A DNA stretch of 64,000 bases. It comes from Clostridium merdae. Lineage in GTDB: Bacteria; Bacillota; Clostridia; Oscillospirales; Acutalibacteraceae. The position numbers were made by a program, and so were the translations under genes. The DNA is taken from assembly GCF_900176635.1 (NCBI RefSeq), contig NZ_FXLN01000004.1:1547352-1611351 (forward strand). Reading direction: 5' to 3'. The notes beneath the pieces were generated by a model that searched no databases, was not told the DNA's origin, and worked only from the letters and a program-made list of their open reading frames with translations. Positions 51,801-59,146 of this stretch are shown piece by piece (position 1 is the stretch's first letter; each line of letters opens with the position of its first letter).

Positions 51801-52352
51801 ATTTTAGGTGGTGAACAGCATGGGCATATGGAAGCCGTGGGTTACGATTTATATCTAAAGCTTCTCGGTGAAGCAGTCAGCCAAGAAAAGGGCGAAGCAC
51901 CTCCTCCCGGAGAATGCCTGGTCGATTTGCAGATTGAAGCGCATATTCCGGAGCGATATATCGAAAACTTAAACCAGAGGCTCGAAATCTACCGCCACAT
52001 TGCAGATATTCGTGGCGATGATGATGCCAGTGACGTGCTGGATGAATTAATTGACCGCTTTGGCGAACCACCGGCTTCTGTACGAGGACTCATCGACGTA
52101 GCTCTACTGCGCAATATGGCGGCATCCCTCGGTGTTTATGAAATTAAACAGCAGGGTGAAACGCTGTTGCTTTTTGTAGAGCATGTTGACATGAAGCGCA
52201 TCTCTGGCATGATCAGCACCTTGCGTTCCCGTGTTATGCTGAGTGCGGGCACAAAACCATATATCAGCGTAAAAGCAGCCAAAGGCGCAGCACCGTTAGA
52301 GACCTTACGCGAAGCCCTGCGTGCAATGAAAGGTACCGAAGCAGATGGATAA
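48885..52352 (+). CDS. mfd: Transcription-repair coupling factor Mfd
   Basis: A 1155-aa ATP-dependent DNA translocase that removes stalled RNA polymerase and recruits UvrA. ATG at 48885 with AAGGAG is preferred over the frame start at 48780. Domains in order: UvrB-like N-terminal region (~1-350), the CarD-like polymerase-binding domain (GDYVVHSSHGIGVFEGIHK, ~490), helicase core with LLCGDVGFGKTEVALRA (~640), DEEQ box, TATTI-type motifs (LSATPIPRTLNMAL), TRG motif, and the TRCF C-terminal domain. Full length. Confidence 0.96.
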   Translation: MKFLTTAIRALKEFSALDQAVKTKNLPAAVTGLSGIHKANIIYSLCALNERRAFVAASEESEAQRLHDDLAAMGMRPALYPLRDFNFRDTQGSSHEYEHQRLHALSCYLTGGCDCIIFCMDAALQYTLPPEELLRRTVTLRTAQQITPEEVVKTLLSCGYERAAQIEGTGQFALRGGILDFFTPDAEQPVRVEFWGDEIDTLSFFDRGTQRRTSNIDEITIAPSVEALIEHPIALAEKIRKHSASLRGKTAAAAREILEAEATKLADGALIGCADKYIPLLYDKPATLFDYADENTLLFVSEPVKNKEKVRTALWQWGEDLKDYLSHGILCRGLDTYSADWPYALEQFLARGAIYLDAFARGSYETPVHALENMTLRQNSIWSGSMQLLTEDVQAMLHNKWCCVILAGSERAAQNTASDLQNQGVPALYLTDPQELAPGQVIVTQGGLSAGMEYPGAHFGLITHGRLLSQRKQARSKRSKNSQEIYSLSDLNPGDYVVHSSHGIGVFEGIHKISMQGIVKDYLKLRYAKNDTLYVPVTQLDLVSKYIGPREDAQVRLHRLGGADWQKAKARVRSAVKDMAKELIKLYAQRMNAKGHAFLEDTEWQRDFESHFEFEETEDQLRCIDEIKADMEREAPMDRLLCGDVGFGKTEVALRAAFKCVSDSKQCAMLVPTTILAWQHYQTILKRMEGFPVRVELLSRFRTPKQQEDILKRLKSGEVDFVVGTHRLVSKDVRFRDLGLVVIDEEQRFGVAQKEKLKDLCKNVDVLTLSATPIPRTLNMALSGIRDMSVIEEAPHDRHPVQTYVLEHDNGILADAIRRELRRGGQVYYLHNDIGTIDRVSATLQALIPDARIGIGHGKMTEHELSEVWRRLVDQEIDVLVCTTIIETGVDVPNANTLIIDNADRMGLSQLHQLRGRVGRSSRRAYAYLTFTRNKVLTEISQKRLSAIREFTEFGSGFKIAMRDLEIRGSGNILGGEQHGHMEAVGYDLYLKLLGEAVSQEKGEAPPPGECLVDLQIEAHIPERYIENLNQRLEIYRHIADIRGDDDASDVLDELIDRFGEPPASVRGLIDVALLRNMAASLGVYEIKQQGETLLLFVEHVDMKRISGMISTLRSRVMLSAGTKPYISVKAAKGAAPLETLREALRAMKGTEADG

Positions 52353-52540
52353 GATTTCCTTCATTTGCTGGACAAAGCTCTTTTCTGCGTGTATAGTGGA
52401 AAGTAATATCACTGAAAAATCGGAGAATATGCACTGTATTTCCGCTCCCGTTTGTAATAGAAAATGGTAGCGCCTATGCTGCATTCAAAGATTTAGAAGT
52501 AATAAAGCACCTATGAAATTAAAAAATCGGAGTGTGACGT

Positions 52541-53611
52541 ATGAATTTTATGAAAAGACTGACGGCGTCTCTTCTTTGTGTTGCGATGCTGGCAGGAACA
52601 GTGGCATGTTCAAGCTCAGATAATACTTGGGCAGCCAAAACAAATGAAAAGACGATTCCCATTGGCGTATATATCTACTACGAATATCTGGCTTACCAAA
52701 CCGCTTCCTCTAAAATTGAGGATTCTACAAAACCTGTTCTGGAGCAGAAGGTGGAAAACACCGATGCCACCGAGTGGATTAAGAAAAAAGCTTTGGGTTA
52801 TACTAAACAGCTCTTTGTTATCGATAACAAAATGAAAGAGCTTAAGCTTTCCCTTACAGAAGCCGAAACAAAAGAAGTTGCCAGCACTGCAGCAGGCCAG
52901 TGGAACCAATACAAAGATACGTTAGAAGGCTATGGCATCTCGAAAGAATCCTTTACTACGGCCACTGCAGAGATGAACGCAAAATCCGCCAAGGTGTTTG
53001 AGGCTCTTTATGGCAAGAAGGGAAGCAAAGCGGTAAGCGACGCCGACCTGAAAGCATACTTTGAGAAGAGCTACACCGATTTCTCTTATGTAATGGTTCC
53101 GCTATATAACCCCACCACCTACGCGGCGTTGGATGATAAGACTCAAAAGGAATACAAGAAGTTCCTTGAGGATAATGCAGCTGCTTTGAATAAAGGAAGC
53201 ACCACCTTTGACACCGTAGCTACTGACACACAGAAGAAAATGAAGCTGGATTATGCTCCCTCACAAACAGTTACCACCGTGCTCAATGAGGAATCTGGTT
53301 ATCCGGCGGAGCTCATTACTTTAATTAACGGGATGACGCCTGGCGAGGCCAAGACCATTACTCTTGCCTCTGTGAACGCAGTACTCCTTGTGGTTAGAAA
53401 TGACGTTACAAAAAAGACTGCTACACAGCTTTCTGTGGATTCCTCTCGCTCCGAGGTTCTGGCTCATATGAAGCAAAAGGAATTTGAAGATGAGATGACA
53501 AAGCTTGCTGATGAAAGCAAGGACATTACCGTTAACCAGAAGGCAATTGATTCTTACCCCCCGACTAAATTTGTTCAGAAAGATAACGGCAGTTCTTCCA
53601 CCGCAAGCTAA
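52541..53611 (+). CDS. Peptidyl-prolyl isomerase/foldase-type lipoprotein
   Basis: A 356-aa lipoprotein with lipobox TVAC (Cys ~23). It resembles SurA/PrsA-type secretion foldases: an N-terminal helical SurA_N-like region (about 35-170, EWIKKKALGYTKQLFVIDNKM) and a weak parvulin-like C-terminal region (~180-310). The parvulin core is poorly conserved, so enzyme activity is uncertain. A lipoprotein of this kind commonly follows mfd in Clostridia. SD GGAG. Confidence 0.8.
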   Translation: MNFMKRLTASLLCVAMLAGTVACSSSDNTWAAKTNEKTIPIGVYIYYEYLAYQTASSKIEDSTKPVLEQKVENTDATEWIKKKALGYTKQLFVIDNKMKELKLSLTEAETKEVASTAAGQWNQYKDTLEGYGISKESFTTATAEMNAKSAKVFEALYGKKGSKAVSDADLKAYFEKSYTDFSYVMVPLYNPTTYAALDDKTQKEYKKFLEDNAAALNKGSTTFDTVATDTQKKMKLDYAPSQTVTTVLNEESGYPAELITLINGMTPGEAKTITLASVNAVLLVVRNDVTKKTATQLSVDSSRSEVLAHMKQKEFEDEMTKLADESKDITVNQKAIDSYPPTKFVQKDNGSSSTAS

Positions 53612-53625
53612 TTCAATACTAAAAC

Positions 53626-53658
53626 AAAGACCTCCCTTTTTACGGGAGGTCTTTTCCT
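53626..53658 (+). terminator. Terminator of the foldase lipoprotein gene
   Basis: AAAGACCTCCC (53626-53636) and GGGAGGTCTTT (53644-53654), then TCCTCTTT. Confidence 0.9.
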
Positions 53659-53765
53659 CTTTATATCTAATAAGTAAACTTTTATCCTATTTTCTACATT
53701 GCTAATTTATGTTATCAAGCTCTCTTTTATCTCGAATGTTAAACCGTTAGCAAAAGACTACTTCG

Positions 53766-53799
53766 AATAAGAAAAGGCTGTGGCGATTCGCCACAGCCC
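53766..53799 (-). terminator. Terminator of the large minus-strand RNA
   Basis: GGCTGTGGCG (53776-53785) and CGCCACAGCC (53789-53798) form a 10-bp stem; on the minus strand TTTTCTTATTC follows. No protein gene feeds it. Confidence 0.85.
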
Positions 53800-54405
53800 C
53801 TGAGTGATATTATAAAAATTCGATTGTTTTGCACCGCTATTGGTATCAAAAGCATTTTCAAAACTTTCTAACAAAACTTACCTTTGTCATGCAATATCTT
53901 CAGTTATATTGGGAATCACTTTCCGAATACGAAATGCCCTGTCATTAATTACTGTGAATAAAACCCTTTAAAGAAAGGTACCCTAAGGGAACATTGGAAA
54001 CCCATTACCACAAACTGAAATTGTTCTCGGGAGCCATAATTGGAAAGCGGGACTTATACCACGCAATCCCCAGGAGCAACCCCGCCGGACCGGATCCATG
54101 CAATTGAATACCGAATTTGCGGTGACTGACGTTACCTGATATTTAGGACTCAACCCTTTCATTGTTTAATGCGATTACCCTTGCACGCCAAGCAGTCTAA
54201 GCCCAACAGACCGACCGACTGGTGTTGCGATTCTTCTTGTACCATTGGACTCACCCCTTTCAAATAAATCTTGATTTCAGGCGTTCCTTCCGCTGGCTTA
54301 TTATGCGGCCATTTTTGTGGCTACACCGAAAGCCATTTTCAGAACAAAACTGCAAATTGCGGTTTTTTCTGATTCCGCCTGTTACCAATATCCTTTCCCT
54401 TTGCA
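53768..54405 (-). ncRNA. Large structured non-coding RNA, ~640 nt
   Basis: Bounded by a strong minus-strand promoter and a terminator and lacking any convincing ORF. The two ends pair: UAUUGGU (54390-54384) with ACCAAUA (53844-53838), and UUGCA (54406-54402) with UGCAA (53833-53829). A multi-branch domain follows at the 5' side: CAGGCG/CGCCUG (54376-54381 with 54278-54283) encloses UCAGAA/UUCUGA, UGGCU/AGCCA and UGGC/GCCA hairpins. A 16-nt near-repeat, UGAAAGGGNUGAGUCC, occurs at 54247-54262 and 54146-54161. Size and fold are like the ornate large RNAs (ROOL, OLE, GOLLD); I cannot decide which, if any. Confidence 0.75.
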
Positions 54406-54410
54406 ACTAT

Positions 54411-54438
54411 ATTATAACATATCTTAGGTTAAAGTCAA
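54411..54438 (-). promoter_or_regulatory. Promoter of the large non-coding RNA
   Basis: Minus strand: TTGACT (54433-54438), 16-nt spacer, TATAAT (54411-54416) with a TGT extended -10. Among the strongest promoters in the window; same architecture as the one at the 122-bp array. Confidence 0.8.
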
Positions 54439-54496
54439 TAGTTTTTTCACATAATACAGTAAAATTATGTTGTAATTATTTATAGGAATTTTTTTA

Positions 54497-54525
54497 TTGA
54501 CTTCCATTCTGAACAACGGTACAAT
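54497..54525 (+). promoter_or_regulatory. Promoter of the DUF1292 gene
   Basis: TTGACT (54497-54502), 17-nt spacer, TACAAT (54520-54525). Divergent from the large RNA promoter. Confidence 0.7.
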
Positions 54526-54561
54526 AATGATACCTTTTAACAGAGATAAGGAGATGACAAT

Positions 54562-54879
54562 ATGAACGAAGAATTCGGCCCAGATGTTTTGACTCTGGTG
54601 GATGACGAAGGTAACGAGCATGAATTTGAAGTGTTGGACGTAATTGACAACGAAGACGGCTGCTTCTATGCCTTGCTCCCCACCTTTGACAGCCCGCAGG
54701 ACAGTGTGGAATCTGAAGGCACTTATTATATTTTCGAAGCAATCGAGCAAGACGGCGAACAGCAGTTGGCTGAGGTTGAAGACGAAGAATTGCTGGATAA
54801 GCTTGCTGAGCTCTTTGAGAGCCATTTTGATGAGCTGTATGACGAAGAGGAAGATATTTCTGACGAAAGTGACGAATAA
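54562..54879 (+). CDS. DUF1292 family protein
   Basis: A 105-aa, very acidic cytoplasmic protein of the DUF1292 (YrzB) family, function unknown. The core LTLVDDEGNEHEFEVLDVIDNEDGCFYALLPT (split across residues 10-41) and EGTYYIFEAIEQDGEQQLAEVEDEELLDKLAELFE are typical. The last 20 residues are nearly all Asp/Glu. AAGGAG SD, 9 nt from ATG. It lies between the large RNA and 6S RNA genes. Confidence 0.9.
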   Translation: MNEEFGPDVLTLVDDEGNEHEFEVLDVIDNEDGCFYALLPTFDSPQDSVESEGTYYIFEAIEQDGEQQLAEVEDEELLDKLAELFESHFDELYDEEEDISDESDE

Positions 54880-54926
54880 TTTCTTTTAAAGAATATTTTT
54901 TCGTATTTTTCTGTTATACTAATGCT

Positions 54927-55130
54927 TGCAGGAACAGAGAATATCCTGCCTGGTGCGTGGACCGTTGCAAATTAACCCTACAATGTACAAATCGGGAGCC
55001 CCGACTCCGGCGACGGATTGCAGACCTCCCGGCCTCTGGCTGGAAGAAGGGAGCATGAAAGCGTTGGGAGGGCACCCACCTGCTGTTAAGTAGCAGGTTT
55101 ATTTCGCACGATACGGCCAGGCGGGCCTTT
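54927..55130 (+). ncRNA. ssrS: 6S RNA
   Basis: 6S RNA binds the sigma-A polymerase holoenzyme and down-regulates growth-phase transcription. A TATACT box with TGT extended -10 lies at 54915-54920. The ends pair: CCTGCCTGG (54945-54953) with CCAGGCGGG (55117-55125) and TGCG with CGCA (55105-55108). TTAACCCTACAA, the long rod with GGAAGAAGGGAGCATGAAAG, and CACCCACCT match Clostridial 6S sequences as I know them, and a 3' hairpin ACCTGCT/AGCAGGT is present. Ends are approximate. Confidence 0.8.
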
Positions 55131-55143
55131 TATAACTACAATT

Positions 55144-55180
55144 GCCCTTGCAGCATGTATATGCTGCAAGGGCGTTTTTC
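55144..55180 (+). terminator. Terminator of 6S RNA
   Basis: GCCCTTGCAGCAT and ATGCTGCAAGGGC form a 13-bp stem, then GTTTTTC. Confidence 0.85.
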
Positions 55181-55250
55181 TTTCTTCCCCTATTCTTTGC
55201 GTGTTTTTGCTGGATTTAAGGGCAAAATAACACGGTAAAGGAGTGTGGGT

Positions 55251-55598
55251 ATGAAACGTAGCTTTCGCGTGCTGGGCGGCTTTCTCGCTGGCGTGGCGAA
55301 CGGTCTTCTTGGTGCAGGCGGCGGTATGGTAATCGTGCCTATGCTTCGAAAGTCTGGCTTGCCCGTTGTAAAAAGCCACGCAACCTCCGTCGCCATTATT
55401 TTGCCTATCTGCGTATTAAGCGCCGGGCTGTACTTATCCCGCGGCAGTGTGACCATCGGCCAGGCGATTCCCTACCTGCCGTGGATGCTGGCAGGCTCGC
55501 TCATCGGCTCCTGGGCATTGCCCCGGCTGAACCGGATGCTGCTTCGCCGCCTGTTTGGCGCACTGATGCTGTGGGCCGCTTGGAGGATGCTGTTTTAA
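55251..55598 (+). CDS. Half-size TSUP permease subunit (first of a pair)
   Basis: A 115-aa protein matching one half of a TauE/SafE permease: GGFLAGVANGLLGAGGGMVIVPML (~8-31) and HATSVAIILPICVLSAGLYLS (~42). About four helices, against about eight in the full-length homologue at 29841. ATG at 55251 with AAAGGAG at 8 nt. It overlaps the next gene as TAATG, so the two are translationally coupled and probably form a heterodimeric permease. Confidence 0.8.
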   Translation: MKRSFRVLGGFLAGVANGLLGAGGGMVIVPMLRKSGLPVVKSHATSVAIILPICVLSAGLYLSRGSVTIGQAIPYLPWMLAGSLIGSWALPRLNRMLLRRLFGALMLWAAWRMLF

Positions 55599-56017
55599 TG
55601 GAATGGATATGGATGGCTTTGGCGGGATTAATATCGGGCATTCTGGGCTCAATGGGGATGGGCGGCGGCGGAGTTCTCATCATTTACCTCACATTAATTG
55701 CCGGGCTCGATCAACGTGCCGCACAGGGGATTAATCTAATCTTATTCATTCCTTGTGCCATATTGGCTCTGGTTTGCTATATTCGCAAAGGGCTGATTGA
55801 TTTCCGCACTGCATTGGCGGCAGCCGCAGCGGGCCTTGTAGGCGCACTGGGAGGGGTATTCCTCTCCGGTTGGCTGGAGGTTGCTTGGCTTCGCCGCATT
55901 TTTGGGATTATGCTTTTATTTATTGGTGTACGTGAGCTGTTTGCGAAGAAACCTCCCGCGGGAGAAGAGGAAGAAGAGAAAAAAGAAGAGCGCGACAAAC
56001 AGCAGACAGAAAAATAG
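55598..56017 (+). CDS. Half-size TSUP permease subunit (second of a pair)
   Basis: A 139-aa protein that repeats the same half-permease pattern: LISGILGSMGMGGGGVLIIYLTLIAG (~11-36), QRAAQGINLILFIPCAILALV (~40), and GLVGALGGVFLSGWLEVAWLRRIFGIMLL. Four helices, then an acidic/basic tail (EEEEEKKEERDKQ). ATG at 55598 sits on the stop of the first half; GGAGG lies about 13 nt upstream. The pair together equals one normal TSUP length. Confidence 0.8.
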   Translation: MEWIWMALAGLISGILGSMGMGGGGVLIIYLTLIAGLDQRAAQGINLILFIPCAILALVCYIRKGLIDFRTALAAAAAGLVGALGGVFLSGWLEVAWLRRIFGIMLLFIGVRELFAKKPPAGEEEEEKKEERDKQQTEK

Positions 56018-56166
56018 CTTATTCTTTGAGAGCGCTAACTATTGCTCGCAGAACGGCACAAAACTTCTTATATCAAGTTATTTATAGTATAAAATTTTGA
56101 AGCGGCTGCCATCACAGGATATTTCTTCTTTCTTTTTATATAGTAAGGAATTGCTTCGCTAGTAAA

Positions 56167-56425
56167 GTAGTTTTGCGCATCGGCGCAAGGCTTCTGCTGG
56201 CGCAGAGCTTGCCCCTCATGCCGGGGCGGGCACTTACTTTCGCGAAAGGGCGAAAGTAAGCAAAGGCCTTCCAAAGGGAGAGTATCGATTCTCTCCCTTT
56301 GGATTCCCTCTCAACGACCAAAGGCTCTGCCTTTGGAATCCGACTGAGCTCCCGCTCTGCATCTTCTTTCCGCACAGGAACAAGCCTGTGCGTTGCAGAT
56401 TGTGCGTATGGTCTTGCTTTACCAC
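56167..56425 (-). repeat. 260-bp hairpin-rich repeat, copy 1 (inverted)
   Basis: Reverse orientation relative to copies at 57240 and 57933. It contains a set of strong hairpins (CCAAAGGC-GCCTTTGG, a TCTCTCCC-type stem, a CTTACTTTCG stem, GCACAGG/CCTGTGC). No ORF. Stem sequences differ from the other copies by paired changes. Confidence 0.85.
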
Positions 56426-57239
56426 TTACAAAAGGAAAGCCCTACCAGTCGGTTTGGCGTTAAAGAGCAAAACTACCTTATAAAATAAAAAAGCCGGATT
56501 AAAAATCCGACGAAATAGCACGAAATTATTGATTTTGTGATATATTTTCCCATTTTTATATTTTCATCTTGCATTATATGGTAAATAATGTTAATATTCA
56601 TGTTGTAAGGTAATTTAAAAAGCAAAGCAGGAATGAGTGTGCGACCACCCACCCCCTGCTACGGAGAAGTAGCCTCCATAACAACAGTTTTCACTGCGCT
56701 TTGCCACACAATTATAACCCATTATCTTTCTTTTGTATAGAGGGCGAAAAGAAATGGGGCCTTTGGAATTATGATTGCGAAGCTTGGCAATGTGAGGACT
56801 GAAACCGATATGCAATGTATCGCTTGTTGTGGAGTACCCTTTTCAAAGAGGGTTTCCGTGATAAGCGCTTTTTTATTGCCTTGCAGACAAAGGCAACGCG
56901 GAGCTGGAAATGGAATTCACTTACACAGAAGTGGATTCCCGCACAGTTGTGTGGGTTATGGAGGAAGTAACTTTTGAATCAGCAGTGTTTTCCACTCCCC
57001 TGTGGAAGAGCAAAAAAACGGGAGCACCTCTTGGAGCATATGGGATAATAGATTTTTTTCCAGCTTCGCCGCGCTAATGTCTGTAAGAGTATAAGCCGCA
57101 CACTTTGTTTGTGTGGCTCACGCCGTTCCTTGATTGGAACGGCGTTCTTTTTTGCTCTATTTTTAAACGCTCGCACCCTCCCGCAGAAACATGTATTGCA
57201 ACATTTCTTTTCCTAATTTGTAAGCAATAACACAAAACC
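56426..57239. other. Repeat-flanked region with gene relics
   Basis: No intact gene. A short minus frame (56615-56815) lacks support. A possible broken gene is listed separately at 56771-57078. A fragment GCCTTTGGAAT at 56758 resembles part of the 260-bp repeat. Confidence 0.4.
56771..57078 (+). pseudogene. Possible degenerate gene relic
   Basis: Protein-like stretches appear in different frames in order: MIAKLGNVRTETDMQC, then YRLLWSTLFKEGFRDKRFF, then TDKGNAELEMEFTYTEVD and WVMEEVTFESAVF. They read as one protein only if frameshifts are allowed. No family recognised; the idea of a single ancestral gene is inference. Confidence 0.3.
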
Positions 57240-57482
57240 TTACGCGCAATCTGCAACGCGCAGGTTTGTTCCTGTGCGGAAAACAGATGCAGAGCGGGAG
57301 TTCACTCGGATTCCAAAGGCAGAGCCTTTGGTCGTTGAGAGGGGATTCAAGGGGAGAGAATCGATACTCTCCCCTTGAAAGGCCTTTGCCTACTTTCACC
57401 CTTTCGTGAAAGTAGGTGCCCGCCCCAGCATGAGGGGCAAAGCCCTGCGCCAGCAGAAGCCCTGCGCCTAGCGCAAAACTTC
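57240..57482 (+). repeat. 260-bp hairpin-rich repeat, copy 2
   Basis: Nearly identical to copy 3 over ~240 bp, lacking the first ~10 bases. Hairpins: GCGCAGG/CCTGTGC, CCAAAGGC/GCCTTTGG, TCAAGGGGAGAG/CTCTCCCCTTGA, CCTACTTTCAC/GTGAAAGTAGG. Confidence 0.85.
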
Positions 57483-57531
57483 TTTTGTCTATTAAGCCGT
57501 TACTTCCTAAAGCAAAAGGAGGAGTGAATAT

Positions 57532-57585
57532 GGCATTAGGAGCATAGCCCTGCGCCAGCAGATGCCTTGCGCCCGAGCGCAACAC
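57532..57585 (+). repeat. Partial copy of the 260-bp repeat (3' end)
   Basis: GGCATTAGGAGCATAGCCCTG onward parallels the last ~55 bases of copies 2 and 3 (CCTGCGCCAGCAG, then GCGC-type hairpin). Confidence 0.65.
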
Positions 57586-57657
57586 TATTTATAACTAGTG
57601 ATTTATAATAAGAGATTTTAAAGCGGCTAGACCCGCAAATAATTTCTTCTTTCTTTT

Positions 57658-57763
57658 CATTCGCCCCTCAAGCCGGGGCAGGCTCTCCTTTTCTTGATGA
57701 GAAGAAAAGGAGGAAAGACTCACCAAAGGCTCCGCCTTTGGAATCCGTTTGGGAAACGACCCC
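57658..57763 (-). repeat. Partial, rearranged copy of the 260-bp repeat
   Basis: Same order as copy 1: GCCCCTCAAGCCGGGGC, then a hairpin CTCCTTTTCT/AGAAAAGGAG with a stem unlike other copies, then CCAAAGGC-TCC-GCCTTTGG and AATCCG. The middle module is missing. Confidence 0.65.
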
Positions 57764-57932
57764 AAACCGCAAAACAAAAGCTACTGTAAAGGCGCTCCAT
57801 TAAAAATGCCCACTCTCCTTTGCAATTTCAAAAAGATAGCAATTCGCAATCTTCCGTCGGCGGTCATTTTTAGAGCGCTCTTGTCCCCTCGCAGAAGCAT
57901 GCTCGGTAGCTAGTTTCTTTTTTCATTTACGA

Positions 57933-58193
57933 GTGGTAAAGCAACCCCCTACGCACAATCTGCAACGCACAGGCTTGTCCCTGTGCGGAAATGAGATGCA
58001 GAGCGGGAGCTCACTCGGATTCCAAAGGCAGAGCCTTTGGTCGTTGAGAGGGGATTCAAGGGGAGAGAATCGATACTCTCCCCTTGAAAGGCCTTTGCCT
58101 ACTTTCACCCTTTCGTGAAAGTAGGTGCCCGCCCCGGCATGAGGGGCAAAGCCCTGCGCCAGCAGAAACCCCTGCGTTCTAGCGCAAAACTAC
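57933..58193 (+). repeat. 260-bp hairpin-rich repeat, copy 3
   Basis: Full-length copy starting GTGGTAAAGCA and ending AGCGCAAAACTAC. Same hairpin series as copy 2. The region 57764-57932 between partial and full copies shows no gene. Confidence 0.85.
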
Positions 58194-58230
58194 ATTTACC
58201 AAACAAGCGATTCAAACTAGATTACCTAAC

Positions 58231-58266
58231 AAAAAAACAGATGCCTATAACAGCATCTGTTTTTAT
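58231..58266. terminator. Terminator of the nitrilase gene (bidirectional)
   Basis: ACAGATGC and GCATCTGT pair; on the minus strand TTTTTTTGTTAGG follows, on the plus strand TTTTATATT. Confidence 0.85.
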
Positions 58267-58289
58267 ATTACTTACTACTATTTAATAGA

Positions 58290-59129
58290 TTAAGGGTGTG
58301 AAATCTCTTCCAACCGATAAACATCTGAACGGCGATTTTCCATGGTTTGCATCCGTGCGCGCACTCGGTCAAGATAATCTAAATCGATTTCAGCCATAGT
58401 AACGCCTGGCTCCTCTTTAGCGCGTGCAATGACCGTTCCCCATGGGTCTATTACCATACTGCCGCCAAATGCCGTTAGACGGGCATTTCGACCAATTTGG
58501 TTGGGGGCGATCATATAGCAGCTGTTTTCAATGGCTCTCGCCCGCAAAAGCGGCTCCCAATGATCTTTGCCGGTTGGTAATGTAAAGTTTGAGGGGTTAA
58601 ACAATACCTGAGCACCCTGTTCCGCCATTAAGCGATAAAGCTCGGGAAAACGCAGGTCGTAACAAATGGCAAGACCAAACACGCCCAGCTCCGTTTCAAC
58701 CGTTACCACGCGGTCACCCGCGGCAACCTCTTCCGATTCGCGCACTGCTTTGCCAGTAGGAAGAATAATATCAAAGGTGTGCAGCTTGCGGTATTTTGCC
58801 AACAGCTCACCCTTTGGTGAAAACAAAAAGCTGGTATTGTGCACTCGTGTATCGCCGGGAATTTTTTCTGCCCAGCTGCCACCATGAAGATAAACTCCAA
58901 ACCGTTTGGCTGCAGCAGAAATCCGCTCATAGGTTTCACCAGTTTCGTCTTCCGCAAAATCAGTAGCAGGTAAAGACGCCTTAGCAATTACATTCATATT
59001 CTCTGTTAATACAACTAGGCGTGCTCCGTTTTCAGCAGCCTCCTGAATATAATCGCAAATTTGGTCAAGATTTTGCTTTTTGTCTTCTCCTGAATTTAGC
59101 TGAACCATACCAACTTGATATTTTCTCAT
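58290..59129 (-). CDS. Nitrilase-superfamily carbon-nitrogen hydrolase
   Basis: A 279-aa amidase of the Nit1/Nit2-like branch. The catalytic triad is visible: Glu43 in VVLTENMN, Lys ~113 in AKYRKLHTFD, and Cys ~155 in LAICYDLRFPELY. The segment NPSNFTLPTGKDHWEPLLRARAIEN is typical of Nit2-type enzymes, which hydrolyse small omega-amides such as alpha-ketoglutaramate or repair damaged glutathione; the substrate here is unproven. Follows the Fur gene by 17 nt on the same strand. Confidence 0.9.
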   Translation of the reverse strand: MRKYQVGMVQLNSGEDKKQNLDQICDYIQEAAENGARLVVLTENMNVIAKASLPATDFAEDETGETYERISAAAKRFGVYLHGGSWAEKIPGDTRVHNTSFLFSPKGELLAKYRKLHTFDIILPTGKAVRESEEVAAGDRVVTVETELGVFGLAICYDLRFPELYRLMAEQGAQVLFNPSNFTLPTGKDHWEPLLRARAIENSCYMIAPNQIGRNARLTAFGGSMVIDPWGTVIARAKEEPGVTMAEIDLDYLDRVRARMQTMENRRSDVYRLEEISHP

Positions 59130-59146
59130 TCAAACCTCCTGATAAA

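Noticed and set aside
53768..54405. tmRNA or RNase P RNA
   Set aside because: Neither the tRNA-like ends and tag frame of tmRNA nor the conserved RNase P core segments (such as GAGGAAAGTCC) are present.
54222..54485. 87-codon plus-strand frame
   Set aside because: It is antisense to the large RNA, spans that RNA's promoter and has no SD.
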